A DNA stretch of 64,000 nt, from assembly GCA_902778115.1 (NCBI GenBank), contig CACYWG010000003.1, forward strand, positions 73,891-137,890, in the 5' to 3' direction. The notes below the pieces were generated by a model. That model made no database searches. It was given only the letters and a program-made list of their open reading frames with translations, and was not told the DNA's origin. Positions 18,545 through 26,678 of the stretch are shown here, in pieces. The stretch comes from Oscillospiraceae bacterium (lineage in GTDB: Bacteria > Bacillota > Clostridia > Oscillospirales > Oscillospiraceae). Made by a program: the position numbers and the translations under genes. The stretch's first letter is position 1. Every line of letters begins with the position of its first letter.

Positions 18545-18577
18545 AAAACCGCCCATCCGAAACGGATGGGCGGTTTT
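18545..18577 (+). terminator. Bidirectional terminator between mutY and thiT
   Basis: Perfect 15-bp stem with AAA loop and T tracts in both directions. Confidence 0.92.
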
Positions 18578-18587
18578 TGTTTGTTCC

Positions 18588-19175
18588 TCAGGCCTTTTTC
18601 AGGTCTTCGCCGTGGATGAAGCGCTTGAGCGGATTGTAGATCGCCATGGCGACGATGACCGTCAGCACGATCTCGGCCAGCATGTACCAGCCGTTATACA
18701 GGATCGAGTAGATCCAGGGGCTGGTCATGGCCATGTTCATGAATTCCTCGGGCATCCATTCGCCCCAGATCCACGCGCCGGTCACGATGTGGCAGACAAG
18801 GCGCAGGACAAAGGAGACGATGATGCCGAGCACGAGGGCCTTCCGGGTGTTCGTGGGCTTGCCGCCGAAGAGGGAGGCGAAGCCGATCACGGTGTAGGGC
18901 AGGATGTAGTCGAGAAGGACGATGCCGGCGGCCATCACGGCGGAGCTGGCGTACTGGACGTTGTCCAGGCCGAGCATCAGCTGGATCACGCTGTAGACGA
19001 AGCCGGCCAGGCCGCCCCATTTCCAGCCGTAGCGGAAGCTGATGATGACCAGGGGCAGCATGCTGCAGATCGTCACGCCGCCGCCGAAGGGCAGGTCGAT
19101 CTTGATCAGGCTCAGCACGGTGCCGAGCGCGATCAGGATGGCGGTATCGGTCAGTCTTCTGGTGCTGTTTTTCAT
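18588..19175 (-). CDS. thiT: Energy-coupling-factor thiamine S component ThiT
   Basis: 195 residues and six hydrophobic helices, the normal ThiT size. Typical features are the N-terminal TAILIALGTVLSLIKI, the aromatic HIVTGAWIWGEW segment that forms part of the thiamine pocket, and YSILYNGWYMLAE. It binds thiamine and works with a shared ECF module encoded elsewhere. A TPP riboswitch plus terminator stands in its leader, confirming the function. Confidence 0.96.
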   Translation of the reverse strand: MKNSTRRLTDTAILIALGTVLSLIKIDLPFGGGVTICSMLPLVIISFRYGWKWGGLAGFVYSVIQLMLGLDNVQYASSAVMAAGIVLLDYILPYTVIGFASLFGGKPTNTRKALVLGIIVSFVLRLVCHIVTGAWIWGEWMPEEFMNMAMTSPWIYSILYNGWYMLAEIVLTVIVAMAIYNPLKRFIHGEDLKKA

Positions 19176-19216
19176 GAGAGTTCCTCCTTTTCCGATTCGG
19201 AAATGAAAATAAAATA

Positions 19217-19244
19217 CCGCGGGTCCACAAACATGAACCCGCGG
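19217..19244 (-). terminator. Riboswitch expression-platform terminator of thiT
   Basis: On the minus strand an 11-bp stem (one G-T pair) with a six-base loop is followed by TATTTTATTTT, between the TPP aptamer and the thiT start. This fits control by premature termination. Confidence 0.85.
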
Positions 19245-19261
19245 AAATGCACGAATCTGGT

Positions 19262-19349
19262 TTCCTACGCCGGCATTACCCGGATCAGGTTCATGGGTTT
19301 AGGCGCTCGATTACGCCTTCTCAGCCGGGACGTACCCAGCTCCCCTCTT
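19262..19349 (-). promoter_or_regulatory. TPP riboswitch (thi box)
   Basis: Read on the minus strand, the aptamer holds GGGGAGC at its 5' side, the pyrimidine-sensing CTGAGAAG core and the highly conserved ACCTGATCCGGGTAATGCC, closing with GGCGTAGG. Order and spacing match the TPP aptamer. TPP binding should favour the downstream terminator and switch thiT off. Confidence 0.96.
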
Positions 19350-19359
19350 TGCGATTGTG

Positions 19360-19388
19360 ATTGTAGTCCTTCCGCGCGCTTTTGTCAA
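19360..19388 (-). promoter_or_regulatory. Promoter of thiT
   Basis: On the minus strand TTGACA (19383-19388), 17-base spacer, TACAAT (19360-19365). The -35 box overlaps the end of galU. Transcription would start just at the aptamer's 5' end. Confidence 0.78.
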
Positions 19389-20263
19389 GCCTCGAAAGAT
19401 TTTGCCTTGTCGATGATGAACTGGCGCAGCCAGTCCCCGGCCTCCTTGTTCTTGAGCGCGAAGTCGATGATGGCCTCAAGATAGCCCTTGAGGTTGCCGG
19501 TGTCGTAGCGGCGGCCCTCAAAGTCCACGGCGCACATGGGCTCGCGATGGCAGAGCGTTTTCATGCCGTCGGTGAGCTGGATCTCGTTGTTGCGGCCGGG
19601 CGCGGTGTGCTCCAGGATGTCGAAGATGCCGGGCGTCAACACATAGCGGCCGAGGATCGCGTAGTCCGAGAGCTTCTCGGCCAGGGTCGGCTTCTCGTTC
19701 ATGTCGCTGATGCGGTAGACCCGCTCCGAGAGCTTCTCCTCGAATTTGACGGAGGAGTACTTCACGATCAGCTCGTCCGGCACCTGGCGCACCGCGATGG
19801 CGCTGCAGTCGTTGGCCTCGGCAGCTTCCACCAGCTGCTTGAGCACGGGCTTTTCGCTGAGCATGATGTCGTCGCCCAGCAGCACGCCGAAGGGCTCCTT
19901 GCCCACGAAGCTGCGGGCACGCCAGATCGCGTGGCCCAGGCCCTTGGTCTCCTTCTGCCGCACGAAATACACGTCCGCCATGTCGGCCACCTCGCGCACG
20001 ATGCGGGCTTCGTCGGCCTTGCCGTCGGCAATCAGGCGCTCCTCCAGGTCGGGCGCATAGTCAAAGTAATCCTCGATGGGGCTCTTGCCGCGGTTGGTGA
20101 TGATCAGGATCTCCTCCACGCCGGCGGCGACCGCCTCCTCGACGATGTACTGGATGACGGGCTTGTCCACCAGGGGCAGCATCTCCTTGGGGATGCTCTT
20201 GGTGTTGGGCAGCAGGCGCGTGCCGAGGCCGGCTGCCGGGATGACCGCTTTTCTGACTTTCAT
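19385..20263 (-). CDS. galU: UTP--glucose-1-phosphate uridylyltransferase
   Basis: 292 residues. The nucleotide-binding signature VRKAVIPAAGLGTRLLPNTK opens the protein, followed by PKEMLPLVDKP, the GLGHAIW block and VLLGDDIM. It makes UDP-glucose, used for surface glycans, so it may supply the polysaccharide locus at 48-58 kb. It follows queT on the same strand after 33 bases and may be cotranscribed. A clear SD (AAAGGAGC) precedes the ATG. Confidence 0.96.
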   Translation of the reverse strand: MKVRKAVIPAAGLGTRLLPNTKSIPKEMLPLVDKPVIQYIVEEAVAAGVEEILIITNRGKSPIEDYFDYAPDLEERLIADGKADEARIVREVADMADVYFVRQKETKGLGHAIWRARSFVGKEPFGVLLGDDIMLSEKPVLKQLVEAAEANDCSAIAVRQVPDELIVKYSSVKFEEKLSERVYRISDMNEKPTLAEKLSDYAILGRYVLTPGIFDILEHTAPGRNNEIQLTDGMKTLCHREPMCAVDFEGRRYDTGNLKGYLEAIIDFALKNKEAGDWLRQFIIDKAKSFEA

Positions 20264-20296
20264 GCAAAGCTCCTTTCGCCCCGGAGATGCGGGGAC

Positions 20297-20842
20297 TTAC
20301 GAATGGTTGACTTTATCAAAAAACTCGCGGAAACTGTTGATTTTCGGAAGCTGGCACAGCAGCGTGTAGCCGATCAGAAGCAGCACGGCCGCCTCGCCCA
20401 GGCCGACGGTCAGCGCGTTGAAGCCGTAGGAGGCCAGCGCACTGTTGGGAAATTCCTGAAACTTGTAGCCCCAGGTGAGCACCGCGCCGACGATGAAGGC
20501 GTTGAACACGACCGGCATCAGGCAGGCGAGCAGGCGGTTTTTCACGGTGTTGCCCCGTTTGCCGAACCAGGCGGTGCAGAGGCCGGCCAGCAGCGTGGCC
20601 AGCGACCCGAACACGATGTCGAGAACGCTGCCTGTGTAGAGGTTTGCGAGGATGCAGCCGGCGAAAATGCCCCAGACGGTGCCGGGCATCAGAAAGGGCA
20701 GCGCGGTGAGTGCCTCGCTCACGCGAAACTGCACGGGGCCGTAGCTGATGGGCGCGAGGGCGATCGTCAGCGCCGCATACACGGCGGCGATGACGGCCGA
20801 GGCGGCGAGCTTGAGGAGTTTGCTGTGATTTTGCTTGTTCAT
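20297..20842 (-). CDS. queT: QueT-type queuosine-precursor ECF transporter component
   Basis: 181 residues with about six hydrophobic helices. The core ALAPISYGPVQFRVSEALT and FGSLATLLAG are typical of QueT (COG4708), which imports preQ1 or related precursors through an ECF module. The ATG at 20842 is chosen because GGAGG lies at 20853-20857; the reading frame upstream is the leader. It sits right behind queH, and a preQ1-type element covers the leader, so context and function agree. Confidence 0.93.
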   Translation of the reverse strand: MNKQNHSKLLKLAASAVIAAVYAALTIALAPISYGPVQFRVSEALTALPFLMPGTVWGIFAGCILANLYTGSVLDIVFGSLATLLAGLCTAWFGKRGNTVKNRLLACLMPVVFNAFIVGAVLTWGYKFQEFPNSALASYGFNALTVGLGEAAVLLLIGYTLLCQLPKINSFREFFDKVNHS

Positions 20843-20852
20843 TTTTGGGAAA

Positions 20853-20961
20853 CCTCCATTTTTTATCTGCGGCCGCATGGAGGATCCCCGAAAGCCGCAC
20901 GACATCGCGGCTCCATTTTTTGATCCGGCATACAGCCCAAGCAGGGTGTGGAAACCTGCTT
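20853..20961 (-). promoter_or_regulatory. queT: preQ1-type riboswitch in the queT leader
   Basis: Minus strand. P1 is AAGCAGG (20961-20955) with CCTGCTT (20945-20939); its loop TTTCCACAC contains TCCA (20952-20949), which can pair with TGGA (20915-20912) just after a six-A tail, giving an H-type pseudoknot with an A-rich strand as in preQ1 riboswitches. A CCTCCAT (20883-20877) can pair with the ribosome site ATGGAGG (20859-20853) or with the earlier ATGGAG (20916-20911). The 18-base insert between P1 and the A-rich tail is not class I canonical; class III, known from Ruminococcaceae queT genes, is the better match. Confidence 0.65.
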
Positions 20962-20971
20962 TTTGATGAAA

Positions 20972-21595
20972 TCAGTCCGCTGCGTGTTCTTCCCTTTTGT
21001 GCAGGGAATACTCACAGCCGCAGTAGAGCTGACGGTAAAGGCCGTATGCTTCGGCCAGCTCCGTCGAGCGCATCTCGCGCCCCTGCTTTTTAAAGTCCGA
21101 GGGAAGCCAGGCCACGCCCGCCTCCCGGCCGAGCTCCTCGCCGAGCGCGTTGATGCGCCTGGCGTCCTTATGGCGCGAGAGTGTCAGCGTGGTGCAGAAA
21201 TAATCAAAGCCCCGCTCCGCAGCGATGCGCGCTGTTTCCTTCAGGCGCAGGCGGAAGCACTCCGTGCAGCGCGCGCCGCCCTCGGGCTCGGCCTCAAGTC
21301 CGGCGGCAGCGGCGCGGTAGTCCTCCGGCCGCCAGGGCTCCGTCACGACTTCGATGCGCTCCCGCAGGCCCATTTTCTCCAGCAGCTCGAGCAGCGTGCG
21401 GTAGCGGCGCTCGAATTCCTCCTGCGGATAGAGGTTGGGGTTATACCAGAGGATCGTGAGCTCGAAAAACTGCGTCAGATACTCCAGCACGGCGCTGGAG
21501 CAGACGCCGCAGCAGGCGTGCAGCAGCACGCGCGGGCGCTTTTCTCCCTGTTTTTCGATGATCCGGTCCAGTTCTTTCTGATAATTCCTGTTCAT
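20972..21595 (-). CDS. queH: Epoxyqueuosine reductase QueH
   Basis: 207 residues. Cys-rich motifs in the QueH order are present: LLHACCGVCSSAVLEYL (about 25-41), RCTECFRLRL and the C-terminal YCGCEYS. QueH reduces epoxyqueuosine in tRNA to queuosine and is unrelated to QueG. It lies upstream of queT on the same strand, so the last step of queuosine synthesis and precursor uptake are encoded together. Only about ten bases separate its stop from the riboswitch, so the switch should affect queT and not queH. Confidence 0.95.
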   Translation of the reverse strand: MNRNYQKELDRIIEKQGEKRPRVLLHACCGVCSSAVLEYLTQFFELTILWYNPNLYPQEEFERRYRTLLELLEKMGLRERIEVVTEPWRPEDYRAAAAGLEAEPEGGARCTECFRLRLKETARIAAERGFDYFCTTLTLSRHKDARRINALGEELGREAGVAWLPSDFKKQGREMRSTELAEAYGLYRQLYCGCEYSLHKREEHAAD

Positions 21596-21638
21596 GTCTT
21601 TTATTTTATCACGCCGCGCCGAAAAAAGCTACTCATTC

Positions 21639-21667
21639 TTGAAATATTCGCTGAAATAGGATATGAT
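21639..21667 (+). promoter_or_regulatory. Promoter of the dCMP deaminase gene
   Basis: TTGAAA, 17-base spacer, TATGAT. It covers an upstream in-frame ATG (21678) closely, supporting the start at 21696. Confidence 0.7.
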
Positions 21668-21695
21668 AAGATAAATCATGTCACGGAGGTGCCCC

Positions 21696-22178
21696 ATGGA
21701 CAACCGTACCAGCAAGCAGAACTATTATCTGGACATTGCCGATTCCGTGCTCGAGCGCTCCACCTGCCTCAGGCGCAAATACGGCGCCATCATCGTGCGC
21801 AACGACGAGATCATCTCCACCGGCTACAACGGCGCGCCGCGCGGCCGCCGCAACTGCTCCGACCTGGGCGGCTGCACCCGAGAAAAGCTGCATATCCCCT
21901 CCGGCGAGCGCTATGAGCTCTGCCGCAGCGTGCATGCCGAGGCCAACGCCATCATCTCCGCCTCCCGCCGGGACATGATCGGCTCGACGCTCTATCTCGT
22001 CGGGCGTGACGCGCGCTCGAACGAGCTGCTGCCCGACGCGATGTGCTGCTCGATGTGCAAGCGCCAGATCATCAACGCCGGCATCGACCGCGTGGTGATC
22101 CGCGTGGACGAGAAGCTCTACCGCACCGTCCCCGTCAGCGACTGGATCGAAAACGACGACAGCATCTTCGATCTCTGA
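21696..22178 (+). CDS. comEB: Deoxycytidylate (dCMP) deaminase, ComEB type
   Basis: 160 residues. The zinc site is HAEANAI (His and catalytic Glu) plus C-x2-C in AMCCSMCKRQI. TGYNGAPRG and C-rich CTREKLHIPSGERYELC match ComEB-type dCMP deaminases, which carry a second zinc site. It supplies dUMP for thymidylate synthesis. GGAGG at 21685-21689 sets the ATG at 21696. Confidence 0.92.
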   Translation: MDNRTSKQNYYLDIADSVLERSTCLRRKYGAIIVRNDEIISTGYNGAPRGRRNCSDLGGCTREKLHIPSGERYELCRSVHAEANAIISASRRDMIGSTLYLVGRDARSNELLPDAMCCSMCKRQIINAGIDRVVIRVDEKLYRTVPVSDWIENDDSIFDL

Positions 22179-22191
22179 CCCCGTCTCTCCC

Positions 22192-22223
22192 GCCCGGCGG
22201 CCGATCTGGCCGCCGGGCTTTTT
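22192..22223 (+). terminator. dCMP deaminase terminator
   Basis: 11-bp GC stem, five-base loop, then five Ts. Confidence 0.9.
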
Positions 22224-22280
22224 CCATTTTGCCCCAGGAAGCGCAAGTGCGCATGACAGAGGGTTTTCCCGCGTTTTCAT

Positions 22281-22309
22281 TTGACTTTATGCATGCTATC
22301 ATGTAAAAT
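22281..22309 (+). promoter_or_regulatory. Promoter of nfnAB
   Basis: TTGACT, 17-base spacer, TAAAAT, about 55 bases before the nfnA ATG. Confidence 0.7.
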
Positions 22310-22365
22310 AGTAAGTGCTTTGACAAGCAATTATCAAATTCAGAAAACAAGGTCGAGGTGTAAAG

Positions 22366-23232
22366 ATGTACAAAGTTGTAACCAAGCGTTTCCTGAACGA
22401 GGCGAAAACGATCTGCCTGTTTGAAATCGAAGCGCCTCTGATTGCCCGCCACGCGCAGGCGGGCCAGTTTGTCGTATTCCGCCTGGACGAGCAGGGCGAG
22501 CGCGTGCCCGTTTCCGTTGCCGGCTACGACCGGGAGAAGGGCACCGTCACCGTGATGGTGCAGGCCGCCGGCCGCACCACGAAGATGCTCCACACCGTGG
22601 AGCAGGGCGACGTCATCAGCGACATCGTCGGTCCGCTGGGCAAGGCCACCGAAATGGACGGCCTGAAAAAGGTCTGCGTCGTCGGCGGCGGCGTCGGCTG
22701 CGCGATCGCCTACCCCATCGCCAAGGAGATGCACGAAAAGGGCATCGAGGTCACCTTTATCGCCGGCTTCCGCAGCGCGGACATCGTCATCCTGAAGGAT
22801 GAGCTGAAGGCCGCCTCCGACAAGCTCATCATCTGCACCGATGACGGCTCTTACGGCGAAAAGGGCTTTACCACCGAGTACCTCAAGCGGGAGATCGAGA
22901 CGAATGTGGCCTGGAACAAGCCCCAGTTTGACCGGGTCATTGCCATCGGCCCGGACATCATGATGAAGTTCCTGGCCGAGGTCACCCGCCCCTACGGCAT
23001 CAAGACCATCATTTCGCTCGACCCCATCATGGTCGACGGCACCGGCATGTGCGGCTGCTGCCGCGTCATCGTCGGCGGCGAGACCAAGTTTGCCTGCGTG
23101 GACGGCCCTGACTTCGACGCCCACCTGGTCGACTTCGATTCCCTCATCAAGCGCGCCGCCTTCTATAAGGACGAGCAGGACGAGGCCGCCAAGCACATCT
23201 GCAGAATCACGGGAGGAAAGAGAAATGCCTGA
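22366..23232 (+). CDS. nfnA: Ferredoxin:NADP oxidoreductase small subunit (NfnA-like)
   Basis: 288 residues. A FAD-binding beta-barrel (1 to about 100) with the flavin motif RVPVSVAGYD precedes an NAD-binding fold with VCVVGGGVGCAIAYPIA. The C-terminal [2Fe-2S] loop keeps C229, C232 and C244 (GMCGCCRV and FACVDGPDFD), with an extra Cys at 231. NfnA is the flavin-bifurcating partner of NfnB in ferredoxin-dependent NADP reduction. The gene overlaps nfnB by 8 bases, as expected of a two-subunit enzyme. Confidence 0.92.
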   Translation: MYKVVTKRFLNEAKTICLFEIEAPLIARHAQAGQFVVFRLDEQGERVPVSVAGYDREKGTVTVMVQAAGRTTKMLHTVEQGDVISDIVGPLGKATEMDGLKKVCVVGGGVGCAIAYPIAKEMHEKGIEVTFIAGFRSADIVILKDELKAASDKLIICTDDGSYGEKGFTTEYLKREIETNVAWNKPQFDRVIAIGPDIMMKFLAEVTRPYGIKTIISLDPIMVDGTGMCGCCRVIVGGETKFACVDGPDFDAHLVDFDSLIKRAAFYKDEQDEAAKHICRITGGKRNA

Positions 23233-24808
23233 TAAAGTCATCATCGTCGAATACGACAAGAACGGCGAACGCCGGGTAAGCACTCTCGAAGTTCCCAACA
23301 AGGAAGACGAGGCCAAGATGCTGGGCAGCATCCTCTCCGCTGACGAGAAGGGCGGTCTGGGCGACCTGTCGGCCAGGATCCCGAATTTTGAGGAATTCAT
23401 TGCCAATATCGTCGCCTCCCAGAAGCTGCTCAAGCACACCATGCCCGAGCAGGATCCCCAGGTCCGCGCCACGAACTTTGACGAGGTCGCCCTGGGCTAC
23501 ACGCCGGAGCTGGCCATCGCCGAGGCGCGCCGCTGCCTCAACTGCAAAAACCCCATGTGCCGCAACGGCTGCCCGGTGTCTGTGCGCATCCCCGAGTTCA
23601 TCGCCAAGGTCGCCGAGGGCGATTTTGAAGCCGCCTATGAGATCATCACCTCCACCAACGCCCTGCCCGCCGTCTGCGGCCGCGTCTGCCCGCAGGAGCG
23701 GCAGTGCGAATCCCGCTGCGTGCGCGGCGTCAAGGGCGAGGCCGTCGGCATCGGCCGTCTGGAGCGCTTCGTGGCCGACTGGCACATGGCCCAGCAGAAC
23801 AAGCCCGCTCCCGTCGCACCGGCCAGCAACGGCCACCGCATCGCGGTCATCGGCTCCGGCCCTGCGGGCCTCACCTGCGCCGGCGACCTGCGCAAGATGG
23901 GCTACGACGTGACCGTCTTCGAGGCCTTCCACAAGCCCGGCGGCGTGCTGGTCTACGGCATCCCGCAGTTCCGTCTGCCGAAGGAGATCGTGGCCGCCGA
24001 GATCGAGAACCTCAAGGCCATGGGCGTCAAGATCGTCACCAACGCCATCATCGGCAAGTCCATCACCATCGACGAGCTGTTTGCCGACGGCTACCAGGCC
24101 GTGTTCATCGGCTCCGGCGCCGGACTCCCGCAGTTCCTGCATATCCCCGGCGAGAACCTGCTGGGCGTTTACTCCGCCAACGAGCTGCTGACCCGCGTCA
24201 ACCTCATGAAGGCCTACCGCGACGACTATGACACGCCCATCAAGCGCTTCAACAAGGTCGCCGTCGTCGGCGCCGGCAACGTCGCGATGGACGCGGCCCG
24301 CGTGGCCAAGCGTCTGGGCGCAAGTGAGGTGCACATTGTGTACCGCCGCAGCCGCAGCGAAATGCCCGCCCGCCTGGAGGAAGTGGAGCACGCCGAGGCC
24401 GAGGGCATCACCTTCGACATGCTCAACAATCCCACCGCCATCCTCGGCGACGAAAACGGCCATGTCATCGGCCTCGAGTGCATCCGCCAGGAGCTGGGCG
24501 AGCCGGACGAGAAGGGCCGCCGCTCTCCCAAGCCGGTGGAGGGCTCCAAGTGGGTCATGGACGTGGACACCGTCATCATTGCCATCGGCACCAGCCCCAA
24601 TCCGCTGATCCGCTCCACGACGCCCGGCCTGACCACCACCCGCAAGGGCGGCATCGACGCGGACGAGATGGCGCACACCGAGAAGGTCGCCGTCTTTGCC
24701 GGCGGCGACGCGGTCACCGGCTCCGCCACGGTCATCATGGCCATGGGCGCGGGCAAGAACGCCGCCTACTGGATCGACGAATATATCCGCCGCACCTATC
24801 CCGACTGA
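23225..24808 (+). CDS. nfnB: Ferredoxin:NADP oxidoreductase large subunit (NfnB-like, GltD family)
   Basis: 527 residues, about 60 longer at the N terminus than typical NfnB (about 465). The start at 23225 overlaps the nfnA stop. Two [4Fe-4S] segments are CLNCKNPMCRNGCPV and CGRVCPQERQCESRC. The FAD motif VIGSGPAGLTCAGDL and the NADP motif VGAGNVAMDAARVAKRLGA follow. With NfnA it interconverts NADPH, NADH and reduced ferredoxin by electron bifurcation. The extra N terminus (IIVEYDKNGERRVSTLEV...) is not a recognised cluster domain. Confusion with glutamate synthase small chain is common; the NfnA partner decides. Confidence 0.93.
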   Translation: MPDKVIIVEYDKNGERRVSTLEVPNKEDEAKMLGSILSADEKGGLGDLSARIPNFEEFIANIVASQKLLKHTMPEQDPQVRATNFDEVALGYTPELAIAEARRCLNCKNPMCRNGCPVSVRIPEFIAKVAEGDFEAAYEIITSTNALPAVCGRVCPQERQCESRCVRGVKGEAVGIGRLERFVADWHMAQQNKPAPVAPASNGHRIAVIGSGPAGLTCAGDLRKMGYDVTVFEAFHKPGGVLVYGIPQFRLPKEIVAAEIENLKAMGVKIVTNAIIGKSITIDELFADGYQAVFIGSGAGLPQFLHIPGENLLGVYSANELLTRVNLMKAYRDDYDTPIKRFNKVAVVGAGNVAMDAARVAKRLGASEVHIVYRRSRSEMPARLEEVEHAEAEGITFDMLNNPTAILGDENGHVIGLECIRQELGEPDEKGRRSPKPVEGSKWVMDVDTVIIAIGTSPNPLIRSTTPGLTTTRKGGIDADEMAHTEKVAVFAGGDAVTGSATVIMAMGAGKNAAYWIDEYIRRTYPD

Positions 24809-24814
24809 ATCGGC

Positions 24815-24846
24815 CGCCGCCCCCGGCAACAGGCCCGGGGGCGGCG
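24815..24846 (+). terminator. Weak terminator after nfnB
   Basis: 12-bp all-GC stem with an eight-base loop, followed only by CTTTGT, so the U tract is poor. Confidence 0.55.
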
Positions 24847-24870
24847 CTTTGTCCGAAGAAGGAGCATCCT

Positions 24871-25431
24871 TTGAAAAAGAAACTGATCCTATGGATCCTG
24901 CTTATCCTGGCGGGGCTGGTGGCCTACAAGGTCTGGCTCGCGCCGGAGCGCGACGGAGTCGCAGCCCGCTACCGGGAGCAGGAGGTGAGCTGGCAGCAGG
25001 TCGAGCAGCTCCGTTCGGTGCTGACGCTGCTGGGCGAAAGGGGTGAGGCCGACGACCGCACCCTGGTCGACCGGATCCTGGAGGGCTACATCCTCGCCGA
25101 CGAGGCGAAGGAGCTTGGCGTCACGGTCAGCGAAAGCGAGCTGGCCCGAAAGCTGACCGAGCTTCCGCTGCCGGACGGCAAGAGCACGCTGGAGGAATAT
25201 CTGCACACGCTCGGCGGCAGTCTGGGCAGCTATCTGGACCTTGTCAAGCAGCAGGCGCTCCGCTCCCTGACGCTGGACCGGCTCCGGGAGGCCGCGGCCC
25301 GGGACTATGCCCGGGAGCACGGGCTGGACTTAGACCTCGACCATCTGCCGGAGGAGGTCAGCCGTGCCGTCAGCGAAAAGATCGACGGGCTGATCGAGAG
25401 CCACCGCAGCGAGATCGAATATTATTTCTAG
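24871..25431 (+). CDS. Membrane-anchored SurA-N-like protein without PPIase domain
   Basis: 186 residues from a TTG start preceded by AAGGAG at 24858-24863. One N-terminal membrane helix (about 4-21), no lipobox Cys, then an all-helical domain with GYILADEAKELGVTVSESELARKL, which is the SurA/PrsA-type chaperone N-domain pattern. The parvulin domain that normally follows is missing; the protein ends in more helices. It may be an extracytoplasmic holdase. It sits between nfnAB and ddl without obvious functional link. Confidence 0.65.
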   Translation: MKKKLILWILLILAGLVAYKVWLAPERDGVAARYREQEVSWQQVEQLRSVLTLLGERGEADDRTLVDRILEGYILADEAKELGVTVSESELARKLTELPLPDGKSTLEEYLHTLGGSLGSYLDLVKQQALRSLTLDRLREAAARDYAREHGLDLDLDHLPEEVSRAVSEKIDGLIESHRSEIEYYF

Positions 25432-25434
25432 CAA

Positions 25435-25472
25435 AAAAGATGCGAAGCTGTAAAACCAGCTCCGCATCTTTT
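25435..25472 (+). terminator. Terminator before ddl
   Basis: AAAAGATGCG/CGCATCTTTT plus inner AGCTG/CAGCT around a TAAAAC loop; T tract on both strands. Confidence 0.85.
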
Positions 25473-25531
25473 CTCTTGTGTACGCGCGGCAAATGTGCTA
25501 TCTTTATCGGGTATGAAAGGAAGTGTATGCC

Positions 25532-26599
25532 ATGAAGATCGTCGTTTTGGGCGGCGGCGTCAGCACCGAGCGCGCCGTGTCCCTGGTCACCGCGACTTCT
25601 GTGTGCCGGGCGCTGCGCGAGCGCGGGCACCGGGCAGTGTTTGTTGATCTGTATTTCGGGCTGGAGGACTACGAAGGCCCGCTGGAAAAAGCCTTTGACG
25701 AGCCCGACGGGCTCTGCGGGGCGGCGAATATCGGCCACAGCGCGCCGGATCTGGAGGCAGTGAAGGCCTCCCGCCGCTGGAAGAGCCCCAGCCGCATCGG
25801 AAAGGGCGTGCTGGAGATCTGCCAGATGGCCGACTGCGTGTTTCTCGGCCTGCACGGGGCCGACGGCGAGGACGGCAAAATCCAGGCCGCGCTCGATCTG
25901 CTGGGCGTGCCCTACACCGGCTCCGACCACCTCTCGAGCGCCATGGCCATGGACAAATCCGTCACCAAGCGCATCATGGACGCAAACGGCATCCGCACCC
26001 CGCGCTGGCAGGATCTGCACTTTACCGCGGCGGAGATCCCCCGCCTGAGTGAGACGCTGCCGGTGCCCTGCGCGGTCAAGATCGTCAACGGCGGCTCCTC
26101 GATCGGCGTGGCGCTGCCCGATACCCGTGAAGAGCTGGCGCAGGCGCTCGAAGAGCTGCTGCCCTACGGCGATCACGCCGTGGTGGAGGAGAAGATCGCC
26201 GGCCGCGAGCTGACGGTGCCGGTGCTGGACGGGCGCTGCCTCTGCCCGATCGAGATCGTCCCGCCCGAGGGGAACAGCTTCGACTACGTCGCCAAGTACC
26301 AGTCCGGCAGCGAGGGCGCGCGCGAGCTCTGCCCCGCGCCGATCACGGAAGCGGAGCGCGAGCTTCTCGGCGAAGCCGCATTGAAGCTGCACCGCGCGCT
26401 GGGCCTGTGCGTTTACTCCCGCAGCGATTTTATCCTCGACTCCGAGGGCCGCGCCTGGTGCCTGGAGGTCAACACCCTGCCCGGCATGACGCCCGCGAGC
26501 CTGATCCCCAAGGCCGCCGCCGAGGCCGGCATCGGCTACGGAGAGCTGTGCGAGCAGATCGTCCGGCTGTCGATCGCGGAAAGGTCAAAGAATCACTGA
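25532..26599 (+). CDS. ddl: D-alanine--D-alanine ligase family protein
   Basis: 355 residues with an ATP-grasp fold. GGGVSTERAVSLVTA opens the chain, FLGLHGADGEDGKIQ and GVPYTGSD follow, and the C-terminal metal-binding block is CLEVNTLPGMTP. These are the standard Ddl motifs; the enzyme makes D-Ala-D-Ala for peptidoglycan. The ATG at 25532 is preferred over a GTG three codons upstream because of spacing from AAAGGAAG. The loop that sets D-Ala versus D-lactate choice was not assigned, so a depsipeptide ligase is not formally excluded. Confidence 0.9.
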   Translation: MKIVVLGGGVSTERAVSLVTATSVCRALRERGHRAVFVDLYFGLEDYEGPLEKAFDEPDGLCGAANIGHSAPDLEAVKASRRWKSPSRIGKGVLEICQMADCVFLGLHGADGEDGKIQAALDLLGVPYTGSDHLSSAMAMDKSVTKRIMDANGIRTPRWQDLHFTAAEIPRLSETLPVPCAVKIVNGGSSIGVALPDTREELAQALEELLPYGDHAVVEEKIAGRELTVPVLDGRCLCPIEIVPPEGNSFDYVAKYQSGSEGARELCPAPITEAERELLGEAALKLHRALGLCVYSRSDFILDSEGRAWCLEVNTLPGMTPASLIPKAAAEAGIGYGELCEQIVRLSIAERSKNH

Positions 26600-26678
26600 A
26601 GAATATTAACAATTATTTGATGTTTTCCGGCCGGAACCTGTTACAATACAATCATTAAGATTCTTAACAGGTGAGATT

